NCBI GenBank assembly: GCA_947456025.1 | Contig: CANGQQ010000003.1 | Coordinates: 1 to 40,508 of the forward strand | Source of the DNA: Chitinophagaceae bacterium | GTDB lineage: Bacteria; Bacteroidota; Bacteroidia; Chitinophagales; Chitinophagaceae | Reading direction: 5' to 3' | Length of the DNA: 40,508 nucleotides | In this document: positions 19,419-28,989 of the stretch, one piece after another | How positions within the stretch are numbered: the stretch's first letter is position 1 | Layout of the letters: each line of letters opens with the position of its first letter | Notes under the pieces: generated by a model | The model's database searches: none | The model's input: only the letters and a program-made list of their open reading frames with translations | Told to the model about the DNA's origin: nothing | Made by a program: the position numbers and the translations under genes

Positions 19419-20078
19419 ATGAAGATTGCATCGTACATCGACCACACTTTTTTAAAACCAACCACGTTGGTGCGTGACATTGAATTACTTTGTACTGAAG
19501 CAACACTACATCAATTTGCAGCAGTATGCGTACCCCCACCGTTCGCGAAATTCGCCAAAGGCTTAATCGAAGGGTCGGGAGTAAAAACAGCCACTGTAAT
19601 CGGGTTCCCATTTGGTTACTCGGCCATTGAATCTAAGATCACAGAAACGTTACTGGCACTGGTTGACAATGTGGACGAACTGGATGTTGTTGCCAATATA
19701 TCAGCGATAAAAAACGGGGACTGGAATTTTGTAAAACATGAAGGAGAGAACATCATTCCCATCATTCATAAAAAAGAAAAAAAGGTTAAAGTGATCATCG
19801 AAAGCGGCGTTCTTACCGATGAAGAGATCATTCGTTGCTGCGAGATTTATGCTGCCTTGGGCGTTGATTATTTAAAAACTTCAACGGGCTATGCCGAAAA
19901 AGGCGCTACACCCGAGGCCGTTCAACTCATGCGTAACAACTTACCTGCATCAGTTAAAATCAAGGCATCGGGCGGAATCCGAACTTATGCTTTTGCTAAA
20001 GAACTTATTGATGCCGGTGCCGATCGCTTAGGATGCAGCGCCAGCGTAACGATTGTTAATGAAAGCAACTTGAACTAA
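19419..20078 (+). CDS. deoC: Deoxyribose-phosphate aldolase
   Basis: SYIDHTFLKPTT, VCVPPPFAKFAK, VIGFPFGY, VKVIIESGVLTDEEI, DYLKTSTGYAEKGAT, VKIKASGGIRT. Confidence 0.96.
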   Translation: MKIASYIDHTFLKPTTLVRDIELLCTEATLHQFAAVCVPPPFAKFAKGLIEGSGVKTATVIGFPFGYSAIESKITETLLALVDNVDELDVVANISAIKNGDWNFVKHEGENIIPIIHKKEKKVKVIIESGVLTDEEIIRCCEIYAALGVDYLKTSTGYAEKGATPEAVQLMRNNLPASVKIKASGGIRTYAFAKELIDAGADRLGCSASVTIVNESNLN

Positions 20079-20095
20079 TTGCTAATTCCTGAGTC

Positions 20096-20560
20096 ATGAA
20101 AAGAATTTCAATTATCGTTTTCCTCCTCGCCGTTGCATTGGCATCTGAAGCTCAAATGATAACAGACAGCATTCAGCCGAATGTAACGATAAAAAAAGAT
20201 GCGCGGATCGACCTTTTGCTAAAGAAAAAGGCAGAAATCAACAAGAAAGCCACGTTGGCAAAAAAACCAACCAAAGGCTACCGGATTCAAGTCTTGAATA
20301 CAACTGATAGAACGCAAGTATTAACGGCTAAATCGAAACTACTAACACTATACCCCGATCAAAAAGTTTACCTGATGTATCAGGCTCCTTATTTCAAACT
20401 TCGTTTCGGAAATTTCGTTGAAAAACAAGAGGCCGTTGAATACAGGAAGCAACTGAGTACACTGTTCCCGTCAGGAACCTTCATCATTCCAAGCGAAATT
20501 GAAGTCAAGCCGGAACCTGAAGAAGAGGAAGAAAACAAAGACATGCCAAAGAAAAATTAG
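20096..20560 (+). CDS. SPOR domain-containing protein
   Basis: Signal peptide followed by KGYRIQVLNTTDRTQVLTAKSKLLTLYPDQKVYLMYQAPYFKLRFGNFVEKQEAVEYRKQLSTLFPS, a SPOR domain pattern. Confidence 0.85.
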   Translation: MKRISIIVFLLAVALASEAQMITDSIQPNVTIKKDARIDLLLKKKAEINKKATLAKKPTKGYRIQVLNTTDRTQVLTAKSKLLTLYPDQKVYLMYQAPYFKLRFGNFVEKQEAVEYRKQLSTLFPSGTFIIPSEIEVKPEPEEEEENKDMPKKN

Positions 20561-20722
20561 TTTTTGTTGGTGATCCAATCGAAGTCGTTCCTGATTATTG
20601 AGACCCTCACATCATGAATCAAAAGATGGGACGAATGCCTGTACTGCATTTTAAAGAAGAACGTGAAGAAGCAAGAATTCATTCGATTTTGCATTCAACA
20701 TCAATAACTTAATGCGATTTTG

Positions 20723-20730
20723 TACTTTTG
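20723..20730 (+). promoter_or_regulatory. -7 box (TACTTTTG) for the M20 amidohydrolase gene
   Basis: Perfect TAnnTTTG 5 nt before ATG 20736; no well-spaced -33 box. Confidence 0.4.
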
Positions 20731-20735
20731 AACGT

Positions 20736-21923
20736 ATGCTACAGGAAAAAATAAAACAATTAGCAGCTCAATACAAAAAAGACGTCATTTCCATACGTCA
20801 TCATTTACATGCTCACCCCGAACTCAGTTACCAGGAATTCGAAACATCTTCTTTCATCCAGGCTGAGCTCACCAAATATGGAATTCCCTTCCAGATCATG
20901 GGCACTACAGGAGTCATAGGACTTATAGAAGGAAAAAATCCAAAGAAACGAACGATTGCACTAAGAGCCGATATTGATGCCCTACCCATACAAGAAGAAA
21001 ATACAGTGCCTTATAAATCGACAAAACCAGGAATCATGCATGCATGCGGACATGATGTGCATACTTCTTGTGTTTTAGGAGCCGCACGCATTTTACATGA
21101 TCTAAAAGAGGAATGGGAAGGTACCGTGAAACTGATTTTTCAGCCGGGAGAAGAAAAAAATCCCGGAGGTGCGAGCATTTTAATCAAAGAAGGAGTCCTC
21201 GAAAACCCCAAGCCCGATGCCATCTTTGGAATGCATGTTCATCCAGGCCTTCCTGTCGGCAAACTCAGTTTCAGAGGAGGAAAAGTTATGGCCAGTGCCG
21301 ATGAACTGTATTTTACCATCAAAGGCAAAGGCGGTCATGCTGCGGCACCGCATTTAACAGTGGATCCGATACTTATTGCTTCGCATTTGATTATCAGTTT
21401 ACAGCAAATCATCAGTCGAAACAACAACCCCATTCAACCCTCTGTACTTTCCATAACCGCATTTAACGGAGGGACAGCCACCAATATTATTCCAGAAGAA
21501 GTAAAACTCATGGGCACCTTTCGGGCTATGGATGAATCCTGGCGGTTTAAGGCTCACGAACTTATCCGCCGTAATGCCCAATCACTGGTTGAAGCTATGG
21601 GTGGCAAACTGGACTTGCATATAGATGTTGGCTATCCAACGGTTTACAATCATGAGGCATTGAATCTTCAGACCAGAGCGCTGTCAGAACTTTATGTGGG
21701 TGAAGAACAAGTTGAAGAAACGGAGTTGAGAATGGGCGCAGAAGACTTTGGTTATTATTCCCAAAAAATTCCGGGTTGTTTTTTCAGATTGGGAGTCATG
21801 AATTTGGAAAAAGGTATTACAAGCGGTGTCCATACTCCCACGTTCAACATTGATGAAAAGGCAATTGAAATAGGAATGGGTTTGATGGCATGGCTTGGTA
21901 GCAGCGCACAGCCTGTTTCATGA
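20736..21923 (+). CDS. M20 family metallopeptidase / amidohydrolase
   Basis: RHHLHAHPELSYQEFETSSFI, RADIDALPIQEEN, MHACGHDVHTSCVLGAA, IFQPGEEKNPGGASILIKEG, GKGGHAAAPH, MGAEDFGYYSQKIPG. ORF opens at 20712; 20736 (MLQEKIKQLA) is the more likely start. Confidence 0.95.
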   Translation: MLQEKIKQLAAQYKKDVISIRHHLHAHPELSYQEFETSSFIQAELTKYGIPFQIMGTTGVIGLIEGKNPKKRTIALRADIDALPIQEENTVPYKSTKPGIMHACGHDVHTSCVLGAARILHDLKEEWEGTVKLIFQPGEEKNPGGASILIKEGVLENPKPDAIFGMHVHPGLPVGKLSFRGGKVMASADELYFTIKGKGGHAAAPHLTVDPILIASHLIISLQQIISRNNNPIQPSVLSITAFNGGTATNIIPEEVKLMGTFRAMDESWRFKAHELIRRNAQSLVEAMGGKLDLHIDVGYPTVYNHEALNLQTRALSELYVGEEQVEETELRMGAEDFGYYSQKIPGCFFRLGVMNLEKGITSGVHTPTFNIDEKAIEIGMGLMAWLGSSAQPVS

Positions 21924-21928
21924 TTTGC

Positions 21929-22064
21929 CTTTTACTGCTCCGAATTTCATTTTCTGTAAAAGCGGATGAAGTTTGTTTTTTTCTGATAAAAATGAGTCCC
22001 CCTAATGATACAAAATTGTAATGGGCTACAATCCATGTACAACAAAAACCGGCAGCAGTAAAAG
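21929..22064. repeat. Long inverted repeat enclosing a ~107-nt intergenic segment with alternative internal hairpins
   Basis: CTTTTACTGCTCCG (21929-21942) vs CGGCAGCAGTAAAAG (22050-22064): 11 bp perfect plus 3 bp after a 1-nt bulge. Internal competing stems at 22015-22042. Confidence 0.6.
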
Positions 22065-22310
22065 AAAGAAAGGTCGGCTTATCCAACTTCGAGGCCGCTT
22101 CTTAAAAGTTACGTGTTAAAATCAGTTCTTTCCATTTTTGTTTCTTCAAGACTTAGAATTACATCCTGTCGCTTTCTCATAAGATCGCAAATGAGAAGCT
22201 GTTTGCATAAAGCATCATACAGAACCTAACACCCATTCACTGTATGCATGGATCAGATTTCGTACCTTGCCAAGCGGTTTGGTCGTTCTTAAAACCCCAC
22301 CGGTTCAACT

Positions 22311-24656
22311 ATGACTAAAGAAGAATTACGTCGTCAACAGGCACTTGAATACCATGCCAAGGGGCGTCCGGGTAAAATCGAAGTTATTCCCACAAAAGAA
22401 GCAAAGACTCAACGCGATCTTTCTTTGGCCTATTCGCCCGGTGTGGCCGAGCCCTGTAAGGACATACATAACAATCCGGAAGATGTGTACAAATACACGG
22501 CCAAAGGAAATTTAGTGGCTGTCATTAGTAATGGTACTGCTGTATTGGGACTGGGCGATATCGGGCCCGAAGCCAGTAAGCCCGTAATGGAAGGGAAAGG
22601 CGTATTATTCAAAATATTTGCTGATATCGATGTTTACGACATTGAAATCAATGAAAAAGACCCTGATAAGTTTATTCAAATTGTAAAAGCACTGGAGCCT
22701 ACTTTTGGCGGCATCAATCTGGAAGACATCAAAGCGCCTGAATGTTTCTACATTGAACAGAAGCTGAAACAGGAAATGCATATTCCACTTATGCATGATG
22801 ACCAGCATGGCACAGCCATCATCAGCGCAGCCGCCCTTTTGAATGCACTCGAATTGCAGGAGAAAAAAATCGAGGACGCACGATTTGTGGTGAATGGCGC
22901 CGGTGCAGCAGCCATCGCTTGTATGAAATTATATGAAGCGCTGGGTGCAACACATGAAAACTTCATGGTTTTTGACAGTAAGGGCTTGATTCACGAATCA
23001 CGTACAGACCTTGACGAATTAAAACAACTCTACATTACAAGCCGAGAAAATTGCTCTATGGATGAAGCCATGAAAGATGCCGATGTTTTTATTGGCCTCA
23101 GTCGTGGAAATGTTGTAAGTAAAGAAATGGTGCGTTCTATGGCTCCGAAGCCAATTGTGTTTGCCATGGCTAATCCCGATCCTGAAATCAGTTGGGAGGA
23201 TGCGACTTCGGTTCGATCCGATCTGATCATGGCTACGGGAAGAAGTGACTTCCCCAACCAGGTTAATAATGTTTTGGGATTCCCCTACATATTCAGGGGT
23301 GCGTTGGATGTACGGGCAACACAAATCAATGAAGCCATGAAACTGGCCGCCGTAAAAGCGTTGGCAGAACTCGCCAAAACTCCTGTTCCGGATATTGTGA
23401 ACATGGCTTACAATGAAAAGAACATCAGTTTTGGCTCTAATTACATCATCCCAAAACCACTTGATCCCCGACTTTTAAGCTATGTTGCACCTGCGGTTGC
23501 ACGTGCCGCCATTTCAAGTGGAGTGGCACAGCATACGATCACGGATTGGGAGCAATATGAAAATGCACTTAACCAACGTTTGGGAATCGACAACCAGTTG
23601 ATGCGTGCCATAGGAAACAAAGCACGCAAGGATCCCAAACGTGTTGTTTTTGCAGATGCAGAGAATATCAAAGTCATAAAAGCAGCCCAAATTGCACTGG
23701 AAGAAGGAATCGCCTACCCAATCTTATTAGGCGATTCCACTAAGATTCAACACCTCGCAGAAGAAAACGGAATTGAACTTGAAGGCATTCCTTTGATTGA
23801 CCCTAAAAGTCCGGAAATGGAACAACACAGGGAAGCGTTCGGGCTTCAATATTTCCAAAAACGTCAGCGTAAAGGGATGAATCGTTATGAAGCCTCAAAA
23901 TGGATGCGGGAACGTACACATTTCGGTTGCATGATGGTAGAATCGGGAGAAGCCGATGCAATGATCTCAGGCTTGAGCCGGAAATATGCAGATACCATCC
24001 GCCCGGCACTTGAAATCATCGGCAAAGAAGAATCGGTCAAAAAAATTGCCGGCATGTATATCATGCTCACCAAAAAAGGTCCCTTGTTTTTGGCGGACGC
24101 AACTGTCAATTTTCATCCTACAGCCGAAGAGTTAGCAGACATTACTCAATTGGTAGCGAAAGAGGTCCGCAATTTTGGGGTAACTCCACGTGTAGCACTT
24201 TTGAGCTATTCCAACTTTGGCAGCAGCAATTCACCGGAAGCAAAATTGGTTGCAAAAGCACGCAATCTGGTAAAAGAAAGGGAGCCTCATCTGATTTGTG
24301 ATGGTGAAGTACAACCCATTGTGGCCTTCAACAAAGAAATCTTAAAAGAGAATTACCCTTTCAGTGAATTGGTACACGGAGAACCCAATATTCTGATCTT
24401 CCCCAACCTGGCCAGCGGCAACATTGCCTACAACCTACTACAGGAAGTGGGAGGCGCGGATGCGATAGGCCCTATTTTGTTGGGCATCAAAAAGCCGGTT
24501 CATGTTTTACAATTGGGAAGCTCCGTCCGATCAATACTCAACATGGTATTGATTGCCGTTACCGATGCGCAGATGAAAAATAAACACGATAGTTCGGAAG
24601 CGGTGAAAAAAAGCCGGTTCTGGAAAGACTTCAAAAAAGTAAGCCATGATTTTTAA
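22311..24656 (+). CDS. maeB: NADP-dependent malic enzyme fused to phosphotransacetylase-like domain (MaeB type)
   Basis: [71 protein letters not shown], then a C-terminal PTA-like domain ([37 protein letters not shown]). Confidence 0.96.
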   Translation: MTKEELRRQQALEYHAKGRPGKIEVIPTKEAKTQRDLSLAYSPGVAEPCKDIHNNPEDVYKYTAKGNLVAVISNGTAVLGLGDIGPEASKPVMEGKGVLFKIFADIDVYDIEINEKDPDKFIQIVKALEPTFGGINLEDIKAPECFYIEQKLKQEMHIPLMHDDQHGTAIISAAALLNALELQEKKIEDARFVVNGAGAAAIACMKLYEALGATHENFMVFDSKGLIHESRTDLDELKQLYITSRENCSMDEAMKDADVFIGLSRGNVVSKEMVRSMAPKPIVFAMANPDPEISWEDATSVRSDLIMATGRSDFPNQVNNVLGFPYIFRGALDVRATQINEAMKLAAVKALAELAKTPVPDIVNMAYNEKNISFGSNYIIPKPLDPRLLSYVAPAVARAAISSGVAQHTITDWEQYENALNQRLGIDNQLMRAIGNKARKDPKRVVFADAENIKVIKAAQIALEEGIAYPILLGDSTKIQHLAEENGIELEGIPLIDPKSPEMEQHREAFGLQYFQKRQRKGMNRYEASKWMRERTHFGCMMVESGEADAMISGLSRKYADTIRPALEIIGKEESVKKIAGMYIMLTKKGPLFLADATVNFHPTAEELADITQLVAKEVRNFGVTPRVALLSYSNFGSSNSPEAKLVAKARNLVKEREPHLICDGEVQPIVAFNKEILKENYPFSELVHGEPNILIFPNLASGNIAYNLLQEVGGADAIGPILLGIKKPVHVLQLGSSVRSILNMVLIAVTDAQMKNKHDSSEAVKKSRFWKDFKKVSHDF

Positions 24657-24720
24657 TGCATACCGAAAATCATTGTAAGCCGCTTGATATGTATCTTCAC
24701 GATCACGATTGTTACGAATT

Positions 24721-25458
24721 ATGAATTTTTTTACGCATCTAGGTCGATTTCTGCTGATGATCAAACAAATGATCACAAAGCCTGAGAACTGGAAATTGTA
24801 TTGGAAAGAACTCATGCATCAATGTGTGGAAATTGGTATCCGATCGGTTGGTATCGTTGCTGTCATTTCGATCTTTTTAGGTGCTGTAACTACCGTTCAA
24901 ACGGCCTATCAGTTGGTGTCGCCTGTGATTCCCAGAACGGTGATTGCCGTCATCGTTCGTGACAATATTATTCTGGAATTGGCTCCCACGTTAACCTGTG
25001 TTGTATTGGCTGGCGTTGTAGGATCTCGTATTGCGTCTGAACTGGGAAATATGAGAATTTCCGAGCAGATTGATGCGCTGAAAATCATGGGTATTAATAC
25101 CAAGGCTTATTTGATCATGCCTAAAATTCTGGCTGCATTGATCGTAGTTCCTTGTCTGGTGATCCTGGCGGCCGTATTGGGAATTTGGGGCGGACAAGTG
25201 GCCGGAGGAATATCCGGTATTCTACCGTTCGAAACCTTTTACCAGGGATTGCTGGAAGACTTCATTCCTTACAACGTATTTTTTGCGCTCACAAAATCCT
25301 ATACGTATGCCTTTATCATTTCAAGCATACCGGCTTATTATGGATATTATGTGGAAGGTGGTTCTCTTGAAATAGGAAGAGCGGGCACCAAATCTGTTAT
25401 TGTCAGCTGTATATTGATTCTACTAGCCGATTATGCATTGGCTGCACTTTTATTGTAA
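24721..25458 (+). CDS. MlaE family ABC transporter permease
   Basis: VGIVAVISIFLGAVTTVQTAYQL, ELAPTLTCVVLAGVVGSRIASELGNMRISEQIDALKIMGINTKAYLIMPKILA. ORF opens at 24709; the second Met (24721) is equally plausible. Confidence 0.94.
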   Translation: MNFFTHLGRFLLMIKQMITKPENWKLYWKELMHQCVEIGIRSVGIVAVISIFLGAVTTVQTAYQLVSPVIPRTVIAVIVRDNIILELAPTLTCVVLAGVVGSRIASELGNMRISEQIDALKIMGINTKAYLIMPKILAALIVVPCLVILAAVLGIWGGQVAGGISGILPFETFYQGLLEDFIPYNVFFALTKSYTYAFIISSIPAYYGYYVEGGSLEIGRAGTKSVIVSCILILLADYALAALLL

Positions 25459-25463
25459 ATTTT

Positions 25464-26273
25464 ATGATTGAAATAAGGAACATACATAAAAGCTTCAACG
25501 AAAAAACAGTTATTGACGATGTTTCTGCAACATTTGAAGCAGCCAAATGCAATTTGATTATCGGTGCAAGTGGCAGCGGCAAAACCGTTTTAATGAAATG
25601 CATTGTAGGTCTTTTTGAACCTGATAACGGAGACATTCTGTACAATAACGAAAACTTTACAAAAATGCCCGAATCTGGGCGTAAAGAATTGAGACAAAAA
25701 ATCGGAATGCTTTTTCAGGGCTCCGCCTTGTTTGATTCGATGACGGTTGAGCAAAATGTTATGTTTCCGCTCGATATGTTTACCAAACTGTCCACGTCCC
25801 AGAAACAGAAAAAGGTTAATGAAGTACTTGAAAGAGTAAATCTGAAAGATGCCAATAAAAAATTCCCTTCCGAAATCAGCGGAGGCATGAAAAAACGCGT
25901 TGGAATTGCCCGGGCAATTGTCCTCAATCCTCAATATTTGTTTTGCGATGAACCCAATTCGGGACTTGATCCCAAAACTTCCCTGGTCATTGACCGCTTA
26001 ATTAAAGAGATCACAACAGAATTTAACATGACAACAATCGTCAATACCCACGACATGAACAGTGTGATGGAAATTGGCGACAAAATTATTTTCATGTATC
26101 AGGGTAAAAAAGAGTGGGAAGGCAGCAATCAGGATATCATTTTCAGTAAAAATGACAACTTGAACAACTTCATTTTTGCATCTGAATTCCTGCAGGATGC
26201 CAAAGATATGAGGATGTTAGAACTCAAAGGCAAGATCAAAGAGAACCGCAACATGGACGATCTGACACAGTAA
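25464..26273 (+). CDS. ABC transporter ATP-binding protein (MlaF type)
   Basis: Walker A GASGSGKT, signature SGGMKKRVGIARAI, Walker B YLFCDEPNSGLDP; directly follows the MlaE permease. Confidence 0.95.
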   Translation: MIEIRNIHKSFNEKTVIDDVSATFEAAKCNLIIGASGSGKTVLMKCIVGLFEPDNGDILYNNENFTKMPESGRKELRQKIGMLFQGSALFDSMTVEQNVMFPLDMFTKLSTSQKQKKVNEVLERVNLKDANKKFPSEISGGMKKRVGIARAIVLNPQYLFCDEPNSGLDPKTSLVIDRLIKEITTEFNMTTIVNTHDMNSVMEIGDKIIFMYQGKKEWEGSNQDIIFSKNDNLNNFIFASEFLQDAKDMRMLELKGKIKENRNMDDLTQ

Positions 26274-26383
26274 GGATTCACTTTTTGCAGGATCCCTAAT
26301 TAAACATACCGCTCCGGAAAAAAGACCTGCTAAAAAGACTCAAAAAAGGGATTTAATCCTGCAATCGGACCCTGTTCTTCCCC

Positions 26384-26391
26384 TATCTTTG
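26384..26391 (+). promoter_or_regulatory. -7 box (TATCTTTG) of sucD
   Basis: Perfect TAnnTTTG 37 nt upstream of the sucD ATG. Confidence 0.55.
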
Positions 26392-26428
26392 CGCAGCCCA
26401 AAAAGGGCGACATTTAAAAGCTTGATAT

Positions 26429-27301
26429 ATGAGCATTCTGATCAATAAAAACTCTAAAGTTCTGGTACAAGGGTTTACCGGAAGCGAAGGCACGTTTCAT
26501 GCCTCCCAAATGATTGAATACGGAACCAATGTTGTTGGAGGTGTAACTCCCGGCAAAGGCGGCACACTCCATTTGGAACGCCCCGTTTTCAATACAGTTG
26601 AAGATGCAGTAAAACAAACAGGTGCCAACGTAAGTATCATTTTTGTTCCGCCTGCTTTTGCAGCAGATGCCATTATGGAAGCTGCTAATGCGGGAATTGA
26701 ACTGGTCGTTTGTATCACGGAAGGAATTCCGGTCCAGGACATGGTTAAGGCGAAACATTATTTAGCGGGAACGAAAACCCGTTTGATTGGTCCAAACTGT
26801 CCGGGTGTCATCACTGCAGATGCCTGTAAAGTTGGCATCATGCCCGGATTTGTATTTAAGAAGGGACGTATAGGAATTGTTTCAAAAAGTGGAACACTGA
26901 CCTATGAAGCGGCTGATCAGGTAGCTAAAGCAGGATTGGGCGTAAGCACCGCGGTTGGAATTGGTGGAGACCCTATCATTGGGACAACCACGCGCGAAGT
27001 TTTGGAATTGTTCATGAATGACCCCGAAACAGATGCAGTCGTGATGATTGGTGAAATTGGAGGTGGAATGGAAGCTGAAGCCGCACGCTGGTATAAAGAA
27101 AATGCAAAGAAACCTCTTGTAGGATTTATTGCCGGACAAACTGCTCCTCCGGGCCGACGTATGGGCCATGCAGGCGCAATCATTGGAGGCGCGGAAGATA
27201 CCGCTGCTGCAAAAATGAAAATCATGAGTGAATGCGGCATCAATGTAGTTGACAGCCCGGCGGATATTGGCAAAACAATGGCTGCTCTTATTAAGAAATA
27301 A
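26429..27301 (+). CDS. sucD: Succinate-CoA ligase (ADP-forming) alpha subunit
   Basis: [103 protein letters not shown]. Confidence 0.98.
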   Translation: MSILINKNSKVLVQGFTGSEGTFHASQMIEYGTNVVGGVTPGKGGTLHLERPVFNTVEDAVKQTGANVSIIFVPPAFAADAIMEAANAGIELVVCITEGIPVQDMVKAKHYLAGTKTRLIGPNCPGVITADACKVGIMPGFVFKKGRIGIVSKSGTLTYEAADQVAKAGLGVSTAVGIGGDPIIGTTTREVLELFMNDPETDAVVMIGEIGGGMEAEAARWYKENAKKPLVGFIAGQTAPPGRRMGHAGAIIGGAEDTAAAKMKIMSECGINVVDSPADIGKTMAALIKK

Positions 27302-27315
27302 AACATCTTTCAGCA

Positions 27316-27348
27316 TAAAAAAATCCCCTTTTTGAAGGGGATTTTTTT
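27316..27348 (+). terminator. Intrinsic terminator after sucD (symmetric, possibly bidirectional)
   Basis: AAAAAAATCCCCTT-TTT-GAAGGGGATTTTTTT. Confidence 0.88.
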
Positions 27349-27489
27349 ATGGGACCAATTTTAATATTGTACCGCACGAATTAGGGGTTGACTATCTGAC
27401 CAATGAATGGTGATACCGACATTCCTGCGATTCGAAACTTAATGTGTGTTCAACACCACTTGCAATTCCATATTTCAGGGAGGCGCTGG

Positions 27490-28653
27490 TTAAACCACAC
27501 TGATTTTTGATGCGACATCTATAGCTTCCTTTCGAACACGTTCGATAGATGATCCGATTGCATCATGCACCAATGCTACTGCCATTCGGCGGTAGGGACG
27601 TATTGAAGGTTTTCCAAAAACACGCACATCTGTCCGTGGTTGTGCCAATGCGGCGTCTAAGCCTTCTATTGAATACGAAGTTGCCGTTTTATTTGCCAAA
27701 ACAACAGCACTGGCGCCTGCACGCTCTAATTTGATTTCAGGAATCGGTAATCCTAAGATCGCTCTGGCATGCAATTCAAATTCACTTAAATTTTGAGTTC
27801 CTGCCAATGTCACCATGCCCGTGTCATGTGGACGTGGACTCAATTCCGAAAAATAAACACCGTTGTCTGTCAAAAAAAACTCAACACCCCATAACCCCGC
27901 TCCGGTAAGCGCTTCGGTTACTTTTCCTGCCATTTGGCATGCATCAATATAATCCGACTCGGCAATTGCTACAGGCTGCCAGCTCTCCTGATAATCGCCC
28001 CGCTCCTGCCGGTGTCCGATGGGCGGACAAAATAATGTAGGTGCATTTTTTTGTGTAACCGTCAATAACGTGATTTCTGTATGAAATGCAATGAATTCTT
28101 CAATGATGACTTCACGAATATCCCCTCTTGAATTGGTAACGGCATATTCCCACGCCTCATGCATAGCAGCAAGGTCCCTTAACACACTTTGCCCTTTACC
28201 ACTGGAAGACATTAAAGGCTTCACAACACATGGCAACCCAATTGAATGAACCGCTTCCTCAAAAGCCTGATAAGTAGTAGCATAATGATAGCGGGCGGTT
28301 CGGAGGCCCAGTTCTTTGGAAGCCAAATCCCGTATCAACTTTCGATTCATTGTAAAATTAGCGGCTCTTGCACTCGGCACAACCTGAATAGCTTGCGCTT
28401 CGTAATCATAAAAACGCTCTGTACGGATGGCTTCTATTTCCGGGACAATTAAATCCGGTTGCCACTTCTCAACAACCGCATCGAGCTCAGATCCGTCAAG
28501 CATATCAAGAACTTCAAACGCATCAGCAACCTGCATAGCCGGAGCACCGGAGTAACTATCCACAGCAATAACAGTTTGGCCCATTCGTTTCAAAGCAATA
28601 ACCAATTCTTTTCCAAGCTCTCCGCTTCCCAATAACAATATTTTTTTGTTCAT
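27490..28653 (-). CDS. purT: Formate-dependent phosphoribosylglycinamide formyltransferase
   Basis: [90 protein letters not shown]. Confidence 0.97.
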   Translation of the reverse strand: MNKKILLLGSGELGKELVIALKRMGQTVIAVDSYSGAPAMQVADAFEVLDMLDGSELDAVVEKWQPDLIVPEIEAIRTERFYDYEAQAIQVVPSARAANFTMNRKLIRDLASKELGLRTARYHYATTYQAFEEAVHSIGLPCVVKPLMSSSGKGQSVLRDLAAMHEAWEYAVTNSRGDIREVIIEEFIAFHTEITLLTVTQKNAPTLFCPPIGHRQERGDYQESWQPVAIAESDYIDACQMAGKVTEALTGAGLWGVEFFLTDNGVYFSELSPRPHDTGMVTLAGTQNLSEFELHARAILGLPIPEIKLERAGASAVVLANKTATSYSIEGLDAALAQPRTDVRVFGKPSIRPYRRMAVALVHDAIGSSIERVRKEAIDVASKISVV

Positions 28654-28900
28654 GTATAGAGTATTTATGCGTTAAAGATAATAATCGTAATTATTGATCG
28701 TAAGACCAATAAGGGCTATTTAATGAGAATCCAATAAATCTTTTACAAGCGTGTTTATATATTGGCCGTGTTCAACAATCACACTTTTATAAATTACGTT
28801 CAAACATAAAGAAACGTTAAAGAAGCGAGAAAGAATCAAAAAGAAAATACGCTGTTATGAAATTGAAAGTTGTTTGAATCAAATCAACAAAATTAATTTA

Positions 28901-28908
28901 TACCTTGG
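28901..28908 (+). promoter_or_regulatory. Putative -7 box (TACCTTGG) of the alpha-2-macroglobulin gene
   Basis: 7/8 match to TAnnTTTG with a TTTG at 28873-28876 about 24 nt upstream. Confidence 0.35.
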
Positions 28909-28989
28909 CTAAGCAAAAGATGTGGCAACACACCTCAATCAAACATGTTGAATGAAGGTTTGGCAAAACGAATCATAAAAACAGGATCT

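Noticed and set aside
21844-22086. Minus-strand 80-aa ORF after the M20 gene
   Set aside because: Overlaps the M20 3' end and shows no recognisable domain; the region is better described by its inverted repeats.
27446-27456. Short palindrome GTGTTcAACAC between sucD and purT
   Set aside because: Only 5-bp arms; expected by chance.
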